A stretch of 64,000 nucleotides of DNA from Rhizobiaceae bacterium (lineage in GTDB: Bacteria > Pseudomonadota > Alphaproteobacteria > Rhizobiales > Rhizobiaceae). The DNA lies in NCBI GenBank assembly GCA_019635775.1, contig JAHBYU010000004.1, forward strand, positions 62,001-126,000, written 5' to 3'. Position numbers and translations under genes: made by a program. This document shows, piece after piece, positions 1 to 8,616 of the stretch (position 1 is the stretch's first letter; every line of letters starts with the position of its first letter). The notes beneath the pieces are model-generated. The model had not been told where the DNA came from. It searched no databases and saw only the letters and a list, made by a program, of their open reading frames with translations.

Positions 1-2
1 CG

Positions 3-815
3 CTGAAGGGAAAGAAGATCGCTCTGCTCTATCTCGACTCGCCCTATGGGCGGGATCCTATTCCTTTCCTGCAGTCGCTTGCGGAAAGGCATGGCTTCAC
101 GTTCGTGGCCATTCCGGTCGCCCCGCGGGAGATGCAGAACCAGGCATCGCAATGGCAGGAGATCGCACGCGAGAACCCGGACTTTGTGTTGCTTTGGGGG
201 TGGGGGACGATGAATGGAGGTGCGGTGTCGGAAGCGGTTCGAACCGGATTTCCGATGGAAAGGTTCATCGGCATCTGGTGGTCAGGCCAGGATGAGGATC
301 TGAAAGCCGTGGGACAGGCCGGCAAGGGCTACAGGGCGCTGTCCTGGAACATTCCGGTCTCAGACTCTCGTGCGATGCAGGACATCCGAAAATATGTGCT
401 GGACCCGAAGAAGACCGAGATCGGCGAAGGAGAGTTCGATTCGGTCTTCTACCAGCGTGGCGCGATCATCTCGATGTTCACGGTCGAGGCGATCCGCCTG
501 GCACAGGAGCATTTCAACACGAGGCTGATCAACGCGGAGCAGTTGCGCTGGGGTCTTGAGAATCTGAAGCTCGACGAGGACCGCCTTGCGCAGATCGGCA
601 TGTCCGGCATGATAGCTCCCTTCTCCATAACCTGCGAGGACCATACCGGACACGCAGGCGCCTGGATGCTGGAGTGGGATGGAAGCCGGTTTACCCGCAT
701 TTCCGATCTGCTTCAGGCCGACCAAGCCGCAGCGGCGCTTCTCGTTGACGAGATGGCGACTGCCTACGCGCAGGCCAACGCCCCCTGGCCCATGAACGAA
801 GAGTGCAAGCTTTAA
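3..815 (+). CDS. ABC transporter substrate-binding protein, branched-chain amino acid type (5' truncated)
   Basis: This is the C-terminal part (about 270 residues) of a periplasmic binding protein of the leucine/isoleucine/valine type (Peripla_BP_6 fold). The reading frame is open from base 3, so the start codon and signal peptide lie outside the window. The visible part begins in a Rossmann-like strand (KKIALLYLDSPYG) and later has the family's typical C-terminal pattern, in which the protein searches for a second ligand-binding lobe (phrases such as FNTRLINAEQLRWGLE and a C-terminal Cys pair around CEDHTG). Homologues deliver hydrophobic amino acids, amides or urea to LivHMGF-type permeases, but no permease is visible on this side, so the substrate is unknown. 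The gene ends with TAA and the next gene starts 125 bases later. Confidence 0.85.
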   Translation: MKGKKIALLYLDSPYGRDPIPFLQSLAERHGFTFVAIPVAPREMQNQASQWQEIARENPDFVLLWGWGTMNGGAVSEAVRTGFPMERFIGIWWSGQDEDLKAVGQAGKGYRALSWNIPVSDSRAMQDIRKYVLDPKKTEIGEGEFDSVFYQRGAIISMFTVEAIRLAQEHFNTRLINAEQLRWGLENLKLDEDRLAQIGMSGMIAPFSITCEDHTGHAGAWMLEWDGSRFTRISDLLQADQAAAALLVDEMATAYAQANAPWPMNEECKL

Positions 816-940
816 ATCCGATGCCGTACGTTGCATCAGTGCTGGCGAACAGTTTTGTCACAGTTGCGGCGGCATTCCTGCCATTGCCCTTCGTCCGGCT
901 TTTCGGTATGTGCCGGTAAGTTACTATCCGGAGGGAACAC

Positions 941-1168
941 ATGGCCGACCACTCGCCGACCGGACCCGTAGAAACGGGCGCGCTCATGGACTATCCAGAG
1001 CATGAGAAAACCTATTCCATGTTCATAGCTCTTGCGAAGTATGGTTCTCTCTTCTGCGGGGCGCTTCTTGTTGCCATGGCGTTCGGCTTCTTCACCGCCG
1101 CCGGCTTCTTCTCTTCCACCATCCTGCTCGTACTGATCTGCGCGGTCGGCTGGGCGCTTCTGCGCTGA
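941..1168 (+). CDS. aa3-type cytochrome c oxidase subunit IV-like small membrane protein
   Basis: A 75-residue protein with a soluble N-terminus containing the motif MDYPEHEKTY followed by two hydrophobic segments (about residues 28-50 and 54-74). This pattern matches the small bacterial aa3-type cytochrome c oxidase subunit IV family (Pfam PF07835), whose members sit beside the core oxidase subunits in the inner membrane without binding a cofactor. A clear ribosome binding site (GGAGGG) precedes the ATG by about 8 bases. In Rhizobiales a gene of this family often stands directly upstream of the transhydrogenase operon, as here (77 bases to pntAA). No core oxidase subunit gene is in the window, so the functional partner is inferred from family knowledge only. 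Confidence 0.8.
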   Translation: MADHSPTGPVETGALMDYPEHEKTYSMFIALAKYGSLFCGALLVAMAFGFFTAAGFFSSTILLVLICAVGWALLR

Positions 1169-1245
1169 GAAACGCGTTCAAGGTTCGGCCGGCTTTTGCC
1201 GTCCGTGACATAACGTGAGGTAAGTTCCGACCGAAAGGATAAGCG

Positions 1246-2511
1246 GTGGGGCAGATTGTATTCATCCCCAAGGAAGTTGAGGCCGGGGAGCCTCGCGTTG
1301 CGGGTTCGCCCGAGACGGTGAAGCGTCTTGTTGGTCTCGGCTTCGACGTGATCGTTGAGGCAGGTGCCGGCCTCGCGTCTCGCATCGTTGACGAAGAATT
1401 TTCCAAGGTTGGCGGATCGATCGGCAAGGCGTCGGATGCGGGCCGCGCCGATCTGGTGCTGAAGGTCAGGCGGCCGACGGAAGCAGAGCTGAAGGGCTAC
1501 AAGAAGGGCGCCATCGTGATTGCTACGATGGATCCCTATGGCAACGAGGCTGCGCTGGCCGCGCTCGCGGATGCCGGGGTGACGGCCTTTGCGATGGAGT
1601 TCATGCCGCGCATCTCCAGAGCGCAGGTCATGGACGTGCTGTCGAGCCAGGCGAACCTGGCCGGCTACCAGGCCGTGATCGATGCGGCGGCCGAATACGA
1701 TCGTGCGCTGCCGATGATGATGACGGCTGCGGGCACGGTGCCGGCGGCCAAGGTGTTCATCATGGGCGTCGGCGTTGCCGGCCTGCAGGCGATCGCGACG
1801 GCAAGACGTCTCGGCGCTGTAGTCACCGCCACTGATGTTCGTCCGGCAGTGAAGGAGCAGGTGCAGTCGCTCGGCGCAAAGTTCCTGGCGGTCGAGGACG
1901 AGGAGTTCAAGGCTGCCGAGACGGCGGGTGGCTACGCCAAGGAAATGTCGAAGGAATACCAGGCCAAGCAGGCGGCGCTGGTGGCCGATCACATCGCCAA
2001 GCAGGATATCGTCATCACCACGGCGCTGATACCGGGCCGCCCTGCGCCGAAGCTGGTGTCGGCCGCCATGGTCGCTTCGATGAAGCCGGGCTCGGTGCTG
2101 GTGGATCTGGCAGTGGAACGTGGCGGCAATGTAGAAGGCGCTGAGGCCGGCAAGGTCGTCACGACGGCCAACGACGTCAAGATCGTCGGCCATCTCAACA
2201 TGCCCGGACGCGTGGCCGCAAGCGCATCGCTGCTCTACGCAAAAAACCTCTATGCCTTCGTGGAGACGATGGTCGACAAGGCGACGAAGAGCCTCGCGCT
2301 GAACCGCGACGACGAGTTGGCCAAGGCGACCATGCTGACCGATGGCGGCAGGATCGTGCATGCCAACTTCGCCAATGCGAAACCCGCGCCGGCAGAGAAG
2401 CAGGCTGTTGCCAAGGTTGAGGAGCAGCCCACAGCACCAGCGCCGAAAAAGACGCCTGCGAAAAAGCCGGCAAAGAAGGCGACGAAATCCACGACCGGGG
2501 GAGACGCGTGA
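1246..2511 (+). CDS. pntAA: NAD(P) transhydrogenase subunit alpha part 1 (PntAA)
   Basis: Soluble NAD(H)-binding domain I of the proton-translocating transhydrogenase, which moves hydride between NADH and NADP+ at the inner membrane and supplies NADPH. The 421-residue protein shows the alanine-dehydrogenase-like N-terminus ([20 protein letters not shown]), the mobile-loop region near [14 protein letters not shown] and the nucleotide fold [13 protein letters not shown] at about residues 174-187. Translation starts at GTG after GAAAGGATAAGC. The last ~43 residues (379-421) are an added Lys/Ala/Pro-rich tail with repeated PAKK units, absent from E. coli PntA. The stop codon overlaps the pntAB ATG (TGATG), indicating translational coupling. 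The alpha chain is split into PntAA and PntAB, as usual for alphaproteobacteria. Confidence 0.96.
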   Translation: MGQIVFIPKEVEAGEPRVAGSPETVKRLVGLGFDVIVEAGAGLASRIVDEEFSKVGGSIGKASDAGRADLVLKVRRPTEAELKGYKKGAIVIATMDPYGNEAALAALADAGVTAFAMEFMPRISRAQVMDVLSSQANLAGYQAVIDAAAEYDRALPMMMTAAGTVPAAKVFIMGVGVAGLQAIATARRLGAVVTATDVRPAVKEQVQSLGAKFLAVEDEEFKAAETAGGYAKEMSKEYQAKQAALVADHIAKQDIVITTALIPGRPAPKLVSAAMVASMKPGSVLVDLAVERGGNVEGAEAGKVVTTANDVKIVGHLNMPGRVAASASLLYAKNLYAFVETMVDKATKSLALNRDDELAKATMLTDGGRIVHANFANAKPAPAEKQAVAKVEEQPTAPAPKKTPAKKPAKKATKSTTGGDA

Positions 2512-2930
2512 TGGAAAAGACCGCGTTGGAACAAGCGCTTGACCAGCTCGATCAGGCAGTCGCTACGGCCCGCGCCGCGCTCGCAAACGCCGAAGGTGGT
2601 ATCGATGCGGCCGGCGATGCGGCGCATGCGCTGTCGGGTGGCGCCATTGATCCGTTTGTCTTCCGCTTCGCCATCTTCGTGCTGGCGATCTTCGTCGGTT
2701 ACTACGTCGTCTGGTCGGTTACGCCGGCCTTGCATACGCCGCTAATGGCCGTGACCAACGCGATCTCGTCGGTGATCGTGGTGGGCGCGCTGCTTGCGGT
2801 GGGCATCTCGGCTTCCGGGCTTGCGACCGGCTTCGGATTCGTCGCGCTGGTGCTGGTGTCCGTCAACATATTCGGAGGCTTTCTCGTTACGCAGCGGATG
2901 CTCGCCATGTACAAGAAGAAGGAGAAGTGA
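2511..2930 (+). CDS. pntAB: NAD(P) transhydrogenase subunit alpha part 2 (PntAB)
   Basis: Membrane part of the alpha subunit: a 139-residue protein with an N-terminal helical stretch (about residues 1-43) and three to four transmembrane segments from about residue 48 onward ([20 protein letters not shown], then [15 protein letters not shown] and a third). It ends in a basic tail (MYKKKEK). This corresponds to the C-terminal membrane domain of E. coli PntA, part of the proton channel. The ATG at 2511 overlaps the pntAA stop. A GTG one codon earlier is also open, but the coupled ATG is the more likely start. Confidence 0.94.
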   Translation: MEKTALEQALDQLDQAVATARAALANAEGGIDAAGDAAHALSGGAIDPFVFRFAIFVLAIFVGYYVVWSVTPALHTPLMAVTNAISSVIVVGALLAVGISASGLATGFGFVALVLVSVNIFGGFLVTQRMLAMYKKKEK

Positions 2931-2931
2931 G

Positions 2932-3174
2932 ATGCGGGACTATCTCGAACCTGTCTTCCAGCTTTTCCTGTTCGGCTCGATGATCCTGTTCGCACTCAGC
3001 GCATACTGGCGCGACCGGGTTTATGCCTTGAAAGGCCATTTTTTCCTGGTCAGTCTCGCCCTTCCGGTGCTTGGCTTCTTCCTGTTGTCGCGCGGCGTCG
3101 CCGCGTCGACCCTCGGGCCAGGCGTTTGCGATATACCGTTTCGTGAACAACGGCTCTCTCGTCACGGGCGGTAG
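2932..3174 (+). CDS. Small hypothetical inner-membrane protein inside the pnt operon
   Basis: An 80-residue product starting at an ATG one base after the pntAB stop; the ribosome binding site (GGAGAAG) lies inside the end of pntAB. It has two predicted transmembrane segments (about residues 8-22 and 37-55) separated by a basic loop (YWRDRVYALKG), then a short polar tail. The pntB start is 6 bases downstream, so it is surely co-transcribed and probably co-translated. I do not recognise a named family. Small membrane ORFs between pntAB and pntB occur in other Rhizobiales, which suggests an assembly or stability role, but that is inference from position only. Confidence 0.65.
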   Translation: MRDYLEPVFQLFLFGSMILFALSAYWRDRVYALKGHFFLVSLALPVLGFFLLSRGVAASTLGPGVCDIPFREQRLSRHGR

Positions 3175-3180
3175 CAACTG

Positions 3181-4578
3181 ATGTCTCAGAATATCGCCTC
3201 CTTCCTCTACCTCGTCTCCGGCATCCTGTTCATCTTGGCGCTGAGGGGACTGTCGCATCCGACGACGAGCCGACAGGGCAACCTGTTCGGCATGATCGGC
3301 ATGGCGATCGCGATCGGCACGACGCTGGCGCTGGCAAAGCCAAGTCCGACCGGCTGGGGCCTGATTGTGCTCGGCCTTTTGATAGGCGGCTCCATCGGCG
3401 CGGTGACGGCGCGACGCATCGCCATGACCTCCATGCCGCAACTGGTCGCCGCCTTCCACAGCCTCGTCGGCCTTGCTGCCGTGATGGTGGCGGCGGCTGC
3501 GATGTATGCGCCGGCAAGCTTCGGCATCGGGACGCCGGGTGACATTCACGGTCAGGCACTGGTCGAGATGAGCCTCGGCGTTGCAATCGGCGCCATCACC
3601 TTTACAGGCTCCGTCATCGCGTTCCTGAAGTTGGACGGCCGTATGTCCGGGAAGCCGATCATGCTGCCGGGACGTCACGTTCTCAATGCCGCGCTCGGCA
3701 TCGCTTTGGTCGTGCTGATCGTCATGCTGGTGCAGACCGAAAGCTTCACCGCCTTCTGGCTGATCGTGGCGCTGTCGCTGCTGCTCGGCGTGCTGCTGAT
3801 CATCCCCATCGGGGGGGCCGACATGCCGGTCGTCGTGTCGATGCTCAACTCCTATTCGGGTTGGGCAGCGGCAGCCCTCGGCTTCACGCTGGGCAACCTG
3901 GCGCTGATCATCACGGGTGCTCTGGTGGGCTCTTCCGGCGCGATCCTGTCCTACATCATGTGCAAGGGCATGAACCGGAGCTTCATCTCGGTCATCCTAG
4001 GCGGGTTCGGGGGCGAGACCGCCGCCGCCGGCGACGACGGCATCGAGCGCACCGTGAAGCAGGGCTCGGCCGAGGACGCCGCCTATCTGATGGCGAATGC
4101 GCAGAAGGTGATCATCGTGCCGGGCTATGGCATGGCCGTGGCGCAGGCGCAGCACGCATTGCGCGAGATGGCCGACAAGCTCAAGGCCAAGGGCGTCGAG
4201 GTGAAGTACGCGATCCACCCCGTCGCGGGCCGTATGCCGGGCCACATGAACGTTCTGCTGGCCGAGGCGAACGTGCCCTATGATGAGGTGTTCGAGCTTG
4301 AGGACATCAACTCGGAGTTCGCGCAGGCCGACGTGGCCTATGTCATCGGCGCCAACGACGTCACCAACCCGTCGGCGCGCGACGACAAGTCCTCGCCGAT
4401 CTACGGCATGCCGATCCTCGACGTGGACAAGGCGCGCACCTGCCTGTTCGTCAAGCGCTCGCTCGGCTCCGGCTACGCGGGCATCGACAACACGCTGTTC
4501 TACAAGGACGGCACGATGATGCTGCTCGGCGACGCCAAAAAGATGACCGAGGAAATCGTCAAGGCAATGGATCATTGA
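3181..4578 (+). CDS. pntB: NAD(P) transhydrogenase subunit beta (PntB)
   Basis: A 465-residue beta subunit: about nine transmembrane helices in the first ~270 residues, then the NADP(H)-binding domain III. Domain III shows GYGMAVAQAQHALREM (dinucleotide-binding loop, about residues 315-330), the HPVAGRMPGHMNVLLAEANVPYD block and the conserved VIGANDVTNP and YAGIDN segments. Length and motif order match the E. coli protein (462 residues). It completes the pntAA-pntAB-orf-pntB operon. Protons re-entering through the membrane domains drive NADPH formation. No clear terminator follows. The convergent DUF992 gene ends 83 bases downstream. Confidence 0.97.
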   Translation: MSQNIASFLYLVSGILFILALRGLSHPTTSRQGNLFGMIGMAIAIGTTLALAKPSPTGWGLIVLGLLIGGSIGAVTARRIAMTSMPQLVAAFHSLVGLAAVMVAAAAMYAPASFGIGTPGDIHGQALVEMSLGVAIGAITFTGSVIAFLKLDGRMSGKPIMLPGRHVLNAALGIALVVLIVMLVQTESFTAFWLIVALSLLLGVLLIIPIGGADMPVVVSMLNSYSGWAAAALGFTLGNLALIITGALVGSSGAILSYIMCKGMNRSFISVILGGFGGETAAAGDDGIERTVKQGSAEDAAYLMANAQKVIIVPGYGMAVAQAQHALREMADKLKAKGVEVKYAIHPVAGRMPGHMNVLLAEANVPYDEVFELEDINSEFAQADVAYVIGANDVTNPSARDDKSSPIYGMPILDVDKARTCLFVKRSLGSGYAGIDNTLFYKDGTMMLLGDAKKMTEEIVKAMDH

Positions 4579-4661
4579 CGCGTGCGTCGAGGATTTGAAT
4601 TTTAACGACCAATTGCCGAACTTGTCGGCGGAACTGTCTCCTGAACCGCAGGTCGCTGCGC

Positions 4662-5147
4662 CTAGCCAGCGGGCGCGCGCAGCTTGAACTGGGTGACGCC
4701 GACGGCAAGGTTGAAGCCGGTCTGGGTCTGGAGGCTGAGCGGCTGCAGCGTGAAAGACTTGTTCGAACCGCCGACCAGGAGATTAGCTCCCGCACCCACG
4801 GCTACCGAGGCCTCGGCACTGGCGCCGACATAATCGCCAGCGAGCGCACCTGGGGCGTAGATGTTACTGCTGGGCGCTAGCACTGCCCAAGTGATCCTGG
4901 TTTCGTCCGTTTTGCCTATATCGAGGCCGAACTTGTCGATGCTGCCGTTGTAGGTTTCGACGGCGAAGTTGGCGTCGGCGGGCGTGTACGAACAGGTCAC
5001 GTCCTTGGTCGACCCTATGATGAAGCCCGCACCGCCAGCAACGGTGCAGTCTAGGACACCGAGTTCGATGCCCTCATTTTGCGCGTTGGCCGATGCTGCG
5101 CCGGCGAGAAGCGCGGCGGAGGTTGCGAGGATCAGAAAAGGTTTCAT
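4662..5147 (-). CDS. DUF992 family secreted protein, copy 1
   Basis: A 161-residue exported protein. The start chosen is the ATG at 5147, 5 bases after a strong AAGGAG site; a longer frame upstream would bury the signal peptide. Residues 1-23 form a Sec signal (MKPFLILATSAALLAGAASANA). The mature part carries two cysteines in LDCTV and VTCSY that could form a disulfide, an internal Gly-rich strand (GGAGFIIGS), and ends with the LLVGGSNKSFTLQPLS pattern. These are the hallmarks of DUF992, a family of unknown function found mainly in Rhizobiales. It lies 81 bases downstream of a paralogue on the same strand. Function unknown. Confidence 0.85.
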   Translation of the reverse strand: MKPFLILATSAALLAGAASANAQNEGIELGVLDCTVAGGAGFIIGSTKDVTCSYTPADANFAVETYNGSIDKFGLDIGKTDETRITWAVLAPSSNIYAPGALAGDYVGASAEASVAVGAGANLLVGGSNKSFTLQPLSLQTQTGFNLAVGVTQFKLRAPAG

Positions 5148-5228
5148 GACGATCTCCTTGAGTTCCCCCACAAACCCCACGACAGACCAGAGTTCCGCTA
5201 CCCGTAGGGCGGTTCCGGATGACGGGGG

Positions 5229-5711
5229 CTATTTCAGCGAATGAACAAGGTTCATCGCCGTGACGGTAAGCGCGGCGTTCAGGCCAGTCTGCGCCTGCAC
5301 GCTGAGCGGCTGCAGGGTGAAAGAGCGCTGGAAGCCCCCAACCAGCAGGTTTGCACCGCCGCCGGTGATGATGCTCGCCTCGGCCGTCGCCCCGATATAG
5401 TTGCCGGCAAGGGCACCGTCCTTGTGCTTGCTGCTGAGGGCGAAGACGGCCCAAACCAGCGTGCCCTGATGCGTCACGCCGACGTCCACGCCGATCTTCG
5501 AGATCATGCCGGTGTAATATTCGCGGCCGCCGCCCTTGGAAGACTTGAAGGTGCAGGACATGCCCTTGTGGGAAGCGATGATGACGCCAACGCCGCCGTC
5601 GATATCGCAGGTCAGCACACCAAGCTTGACGCCTTCGCCGGCGCTGGCCGGAGCGGCGAGGAAGCTGGCTACGGCGATTGCGGAGAGAGCGGTGGCAATT
5701 TTCTTGAACAT
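5229..5711 (-). CDS. DUF992 family secreted protein, copy 2
   Basis: A 160-residue paralogue of the neighbouring downstream gene, with a Sec signal peptide (residues 1-24, ending APASA) and the same architecture: GVKLGVLTCDIDGG, a second Cys in MSCTFK, GNYIGATAEASIITGGGANLLVGG and FTLQPLSVQ near the C-terminus. The two copies align over their whole length but differ at many positions, so the duplication is not recent. They are on the same strand, separated by 81 bases, and may be co-transcribed. The TPR lipoprotein gene ends 33 bases upstream. Function unknown; DUF992 proteins are abundant in the rhizobial periplasm. Confidence 0.86.
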   Translation of the reverse strand: MFKKIATALSAIAVASFLAAPASAGEGVKLGVLTCDIDGGVGVIIASHKGMSCTFKSSKGGGREYYTGMISKIGVDVGVTHQGTLVWAVFALSSKHKDGALAGNYIGATAEASIITGGGANLLVGGFQRSFTLQPLSVQAQTGLNAALTVTAMNLVHSLK

Positions 5712-5744
5712 TGGGAGATATCCTGTTCCGAATGATAATATGCG

Positions 5745-6593
5745 CTAGCTGGCGCTCGTTCTGGCCAGTCCATCGACAGCGGGCTTGTAGTTGGGATCAA
5801 GCCGAACCGCTTGCCGGTAGGATTTCGCTGCCTTGGCCTTGTCGCCACGCTTTTCGTAGACGAGGGCCTGGTTGGCCCAGCTTTCCGCGACCTTTCCGTC
5901 CAGACGTATGGCCTGATTGAAGTCGGCGAAGGCGTTCTCGTCATCGTTCATGGCCAGATAGGAAAGTCCGCGGCCGTTATACGGTTCCGGAGAATCCGGT
6001 GATTTTGAGATGGACGTCGAGAAATCCTCGATCGCGTAGGCATGCTGGCCCTGGCTCTGATAGATGAGACCGCGATTGTGGTAGGCTCTCGGATCGGTCG
6101 TATCGAGCTGGATGGCTTTCTGGAAGTCGTTAAACGCCTGGGTTACCTGGCCTGCCCGGCGATACAGGTTGCCGCGCCCGATATAGGCGGCGTCATAGTT
6201 TGGGTTGAGCTGGATCGATCTGTTGTAATCGGCAAGAGCGCTTTGCTGGTCTCCGAGGAAACGATAGATCAGCGCGCGGTTGGAGTAGGCCTGATAGAAG
6301 TCGGGCTTCAGCTGGATCGCCGTGTTGAAGTCCTTAAGAGCGTCCTGGTACTTCCCGCCCCGGCCATAGGCGGAGCCGCGCACATTGTATGCCTCGGGAT
6401 CTCGCGGGTTTCGGTCGATGACGGCGGTCAGCGAGGAGATGTTCTGCTGCGACCCTTGAGCCGTATCGATGGTTGCGAGCTCTCCGCTCGGCCCGCTGCT
6501 CTGGCAAGCGGAAAGAAGCGCGCCAGCGATGAGCAAGGCCAATACAGCACCGCTGCGTCGTTCCTGCTTGCGGTTGCCGTGGGCTGCATTCAT
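5745..6593 (-). CDS. TPR-repeat lipoprotein (NlpI-like)
   Basis: A 282-residue protein with a lipoprotein signal: basic start, hydrophobic core (VLALLIAGALL) and lipobox LSAC with the acylated cysteine at about residue 30. From about residue 55 to the end there are six consecutive tetratricopeptide repeats, visible as the recurring 34-residue pattern AYNVRGSAYGRGGKYQDALKDFN, AYSNRALIYRFLGDQ, AYIGRGNLYRR, AYHNRGLIYQ, PYNGRGLSYL, SWANQALVYEKRG. This is an all-helical protein-interaction scaffold anchored in a membrane. NlpI-type proteins bind peptidoglycan hydrolases and proteases, but nothing nearby fixes the partner. The assignment to NlpI rather than another TPR lipoprotein is only by architecture. 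Confidence 0.85.
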   Translation of the reverse strand: MNAAHGNRKQERRSGAVLALLIAGALLSACQSSGPSGELATIDTAQGSQQNISSLTAVIDRNPRDPEAYNVRGSAYGRGGKYQDALKDFNTAIQLKPDFYQAYSNRALIYRFLGDQQSALADYNRSIQLNPNYDAAYIGRGNLYRRAGQVTQAFNDFQKAIQLDTTDPRAYHNRGLIYQSQGQHAYAIEDFSTSISKSPDSPEPYNGRGLSYLAMNDDENAFADFNQAIRLDGKVAESWANQALVYEKRGDKAKAAKSYRQAVRLDPNYKPAVDGLARTSAS

Positions 6594-6745
6594 CGCGTCT
6601 TTAAAACCTCAGATGCCGGACCCGGAACGCCGGATTTATTGGACCCCGCACCGCGTCCCTATGCGCGATGAACAAAAGGTGGCGACGATCTTCATCGCGC
6701 CACCTCAAACAACATATCGCCGGAAAGAGTCGAAAAGTGGGCGCC

Positions 6746-7006
6746 TTAGCGAGCCGGACGTCCTGCGCTCGCGCCAGCTGCCGCCGGACGCGGCGTCATC
6801 GGGAGCAGACCCTCACGCTGCGCGCGCTTGCGGGCAAGCTTGCGGGCGCGACGAACCGCTTCCGCCTTCTCGCGGGCACGCTTCTCTGACGGCTTCTCGT
6901 AATGACCACGCATCTTCATCTCGCGGAAGATGCCCTCACGCTGCATTTTCTTCTTGAGAGCGCGAAGCGCCTGATCAACGTTGTTGTCGCGGACGAGTAC
7001 CTGCAC
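6746..7006 (-). CDS. rpsU: 30S ribosomal protein bS21
   Basis: An 86-residue very basic protein beginning [26 protein letters not shown], the signature of ribosomal protein bS21, which binds the 16S rRNA 3' end on the platform and aids initiation. The core (about residues 1-55) is followed by an Arg/Lys-rich extension and a Pro/Ala-rich tail, typical of the longer alphaproteobacterial form (E. coli 71 residues). The gene stands alone here, not beside dnaG or rpoD as in enterobacteria. A hairpin in its upstream region (7038-7062) might belong to the leader. Confidence 0.96.
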   Translation of the reverse strand: MQVLVRDNNVDQALRALKKKMQREGIFREMKMRGHYEKPSEKRAREKAEAVRRARKLARKRAQREGLLPMTPRPAAAGASAGRPAR

Positions 7007-7037
7007 GGGCGATCCTGTTTTTCGTGTTCAGAAACAA

Positions 7038-7062
7038 AGCGTTGGCCTAAAGCCAAAACGCT
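7038..7062 (-). other. Hairpin in the rpsU upstream region
   Basis: Read on the minus strand, AGCG and TTGGC pair with GCCAA and CGCT (nine pairs) around a TTTAG loop, with two bulged T residues. It ends 31 bases before the rpsU start codon and is followed by a T-rich stretch. If transcription begins upstream it would sit in the mRNA leader. S21 synthesis is controlled at the RNA level in some bacteria, so a leader role is possible, but chance folding cannot be excluded. Confidence 0.35.
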
Positions 7063-7204
7063 CCGCGGCGACGGCCCACCGCGAATTGTGGCGGCTGATA
7101 GCAGAATCAGCCGTAATTGTCGAGAGCCTATCGGCTGCTGCAGCATGGGTACCGCCGCCGTGGCCTCAAAAGTCAGCGTGACTGCATCATCACCTTGACG
7201 TGCA

Positions 7205-7236
7205 TTGAGCGTAGTGCGACTGCCTTGAACGCTCAA
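7205..7236. promoter_or_regulatory. Inverted repeat upstream of the fsr-like gene (candidate operator)
   Basis: A perfect 8-base inverted repeat, TTGAGCGT (7205-7212) and ACGCTCAA (7229-7236), with a 16-base spacer. The right arm ends 21 bases before the MFS exporter start. The position would suit repressor binding or a leader hairpin. No regulator gene lies adjacent. Confidence 0.35.
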
Positions 7237-7257
7237 CACTTCTCCTCGGAACGGACT

Positions 7258-8472
7258 GTGGCTGATACGACCATACCGGCACGGCACTCAACCGCCGATG
7301 GCACTGTCTTTGCCATCATACTGGCGGTCAGCCTTTGCCACTTCATCAACGATGTCATGCAGTCCCTGCTGGCGGCCATCTACCCGCTGCTCAAGGACGG
7401 CTACAATCTCGATTTCTGGCAGATCGGTATCCTGACCCTGGCGTTCCAGGGCACGGCGTCGCTTCTGCAGCCCGTCATAGGCCTCTATACCGACAAGCGT
7501 CCGCTGCCGTATTCGTTGCCGATCGGCATGTCGTCTTCGCTGGTCGGCCTTGTGGTGCTTGCCTTCGCGCACAGCTATCCGGTGCTCGTTATGGGCTCGA
7601 TGCTTATCGGCCTTGGTTCGGCTGTGTTCCACCCCGAATCGTCGCGCGTCGCCCGGCTCGCTTCGGGCGGCCGGTTCGGCCTCGCGCAGTCAGTCTTTCA
7701 GTTGGGAGGCAATTTCGGCCAGGCGATCGGCCCCCTGCTTGCAGCCTTCATCGTCGTTCCATTTGGACAGCAGAGCGTCTCCTGGTTCACGGTGGGATCG
7801 ATGGTGGGGATCGTCGTATTGCTGCGGGTCAGCCGCTGGTACGCTGGTCACCTGCGGGACCGTGTCGGCCGCAAGATGCCGCCGCCGATGTTCCTGCCCA
7901 TGCCTCGCGCACGGGTCATCACAGCGTTGGTCGTGCTGACGATCCTCACCTTTTCCAAGAACATCTACATGGCGTCGCTGTCCAGCTATTATACCTTCTA
8001 TGCGATCGACCGGTTCGGCGTCTCGGTTCAGGGTTCCCAGCTTATGCTGTTCGCTTTTCTCGCCGCTTCCGCTGCGGGGCTGGTGCTTGGCGGGCTGTTC
8101 GGCGACCGGTTCGGTGCGAAGACCGTCATCTGGTTCTCCATTCTCGGCGTGCTCCCGTTCACGCTTGCATTGCCCTATGCCAATTTCTTCTGGACGAATG
8201 TACTCGCGATACTGATCGGGATCATCCTCTCTTCGGCATTTTCGGCGATCGTGGTGTTCGCACAGGAGCTCGTCCCGGGACGGGTAGGTCTCATCGCCGG
8301 CATTTTCTTCGGGCTGGCTTTTGGCTTCGGCGGAATCGGCGCTGCGGCGCTCGGCGTCCTGGCCGACCAGCGAGGTATCGAGTACGTGTTCTGGCTCTGC
8401 TCCTTCCTCCCGCTGCTGGGGCTGCTCACCATCTTCCTGCCGGATATGAGCCGCGCCAGCGGACGCGCCTAG
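7258..8472 (+). CDS. fsr: MFS transporter, fosmidomycin-resistance (Fsr) type
   Basis: A 404-residue major facilitator with about 12 transmembrane helices and close sequence agreement with E. coli Fsr. Conserved blocks visible are HFINDVMQSLLAAIYPLLK near the N-terminus, GIGMSSSLVG-like loops, VFHPESSRVARLASGGRFGLAQS at about residues 120-142, YMASLSSYYTFYAIDRFG and AQELVPGRVGLIAG. Fsr exports fosmidomycin, and homologues are linked to efflux of other small compounds. The chosen start is GTG at 7258, which gives the natural short cytosolic N-terminus (ADTTIPARHSTADG). The frame is open further upstream but encodes nothing family-like. The native substrate is unknown. Confidence 0.9.
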   Translation: MADTTIPARHSTADGTVFAIILAVSLCHFINDVMQSLLAAIYPLLKDGYNLDFWQIGILTLAFQGTASLLQPVIGLYTDKRPLPYSLPIGMSSSLVGLVVLAFAHSYPVLVMGSMLIGLGSAVFHPESSRVARLASGGRFGLAQSVFQLGGNFGQAIGPLLAAFIVVPFGQQSVSWFTVGSMVGIVVLLRVSRWYAGHLRDRVGRKMPPPMFLPMPRARVITALVVLTILTFSKNIYMASLSSYYTFYAIDRFGVSVQGSQLMLFAFLAASAAGLVLGGLFGDRFGAKTVIWFSILGVLPFTLALPYANFFWTNVLAILIGIILSSAFSAIVVFAQELVPGRVGLIAGIFFGLAFGFGGIGAAALGVLADQRGIEYVFWLCSFLPLLGLLTIFLPDMSRASGRA

Positions 8473-8616
8473 CAGGTCTCGCTGCCGCGTTGTCGCACGG
8501 CGCAAAACGGCAAGCGTCGTCGCATCCAGCGCAAGGGTGACATCGGCTTTTCGCTAGTGATACACCTCGCGGTCGGAAGGACGACCCGTCTGCCATTGCG
8601 AGGCCATTGAAGCACC

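Noticed and set aside
1012-2361. A 449-codon open frame antisense to pntAA
   Set aside because: It lacks a ribosome site and homology, and overlaps a conserved gene.
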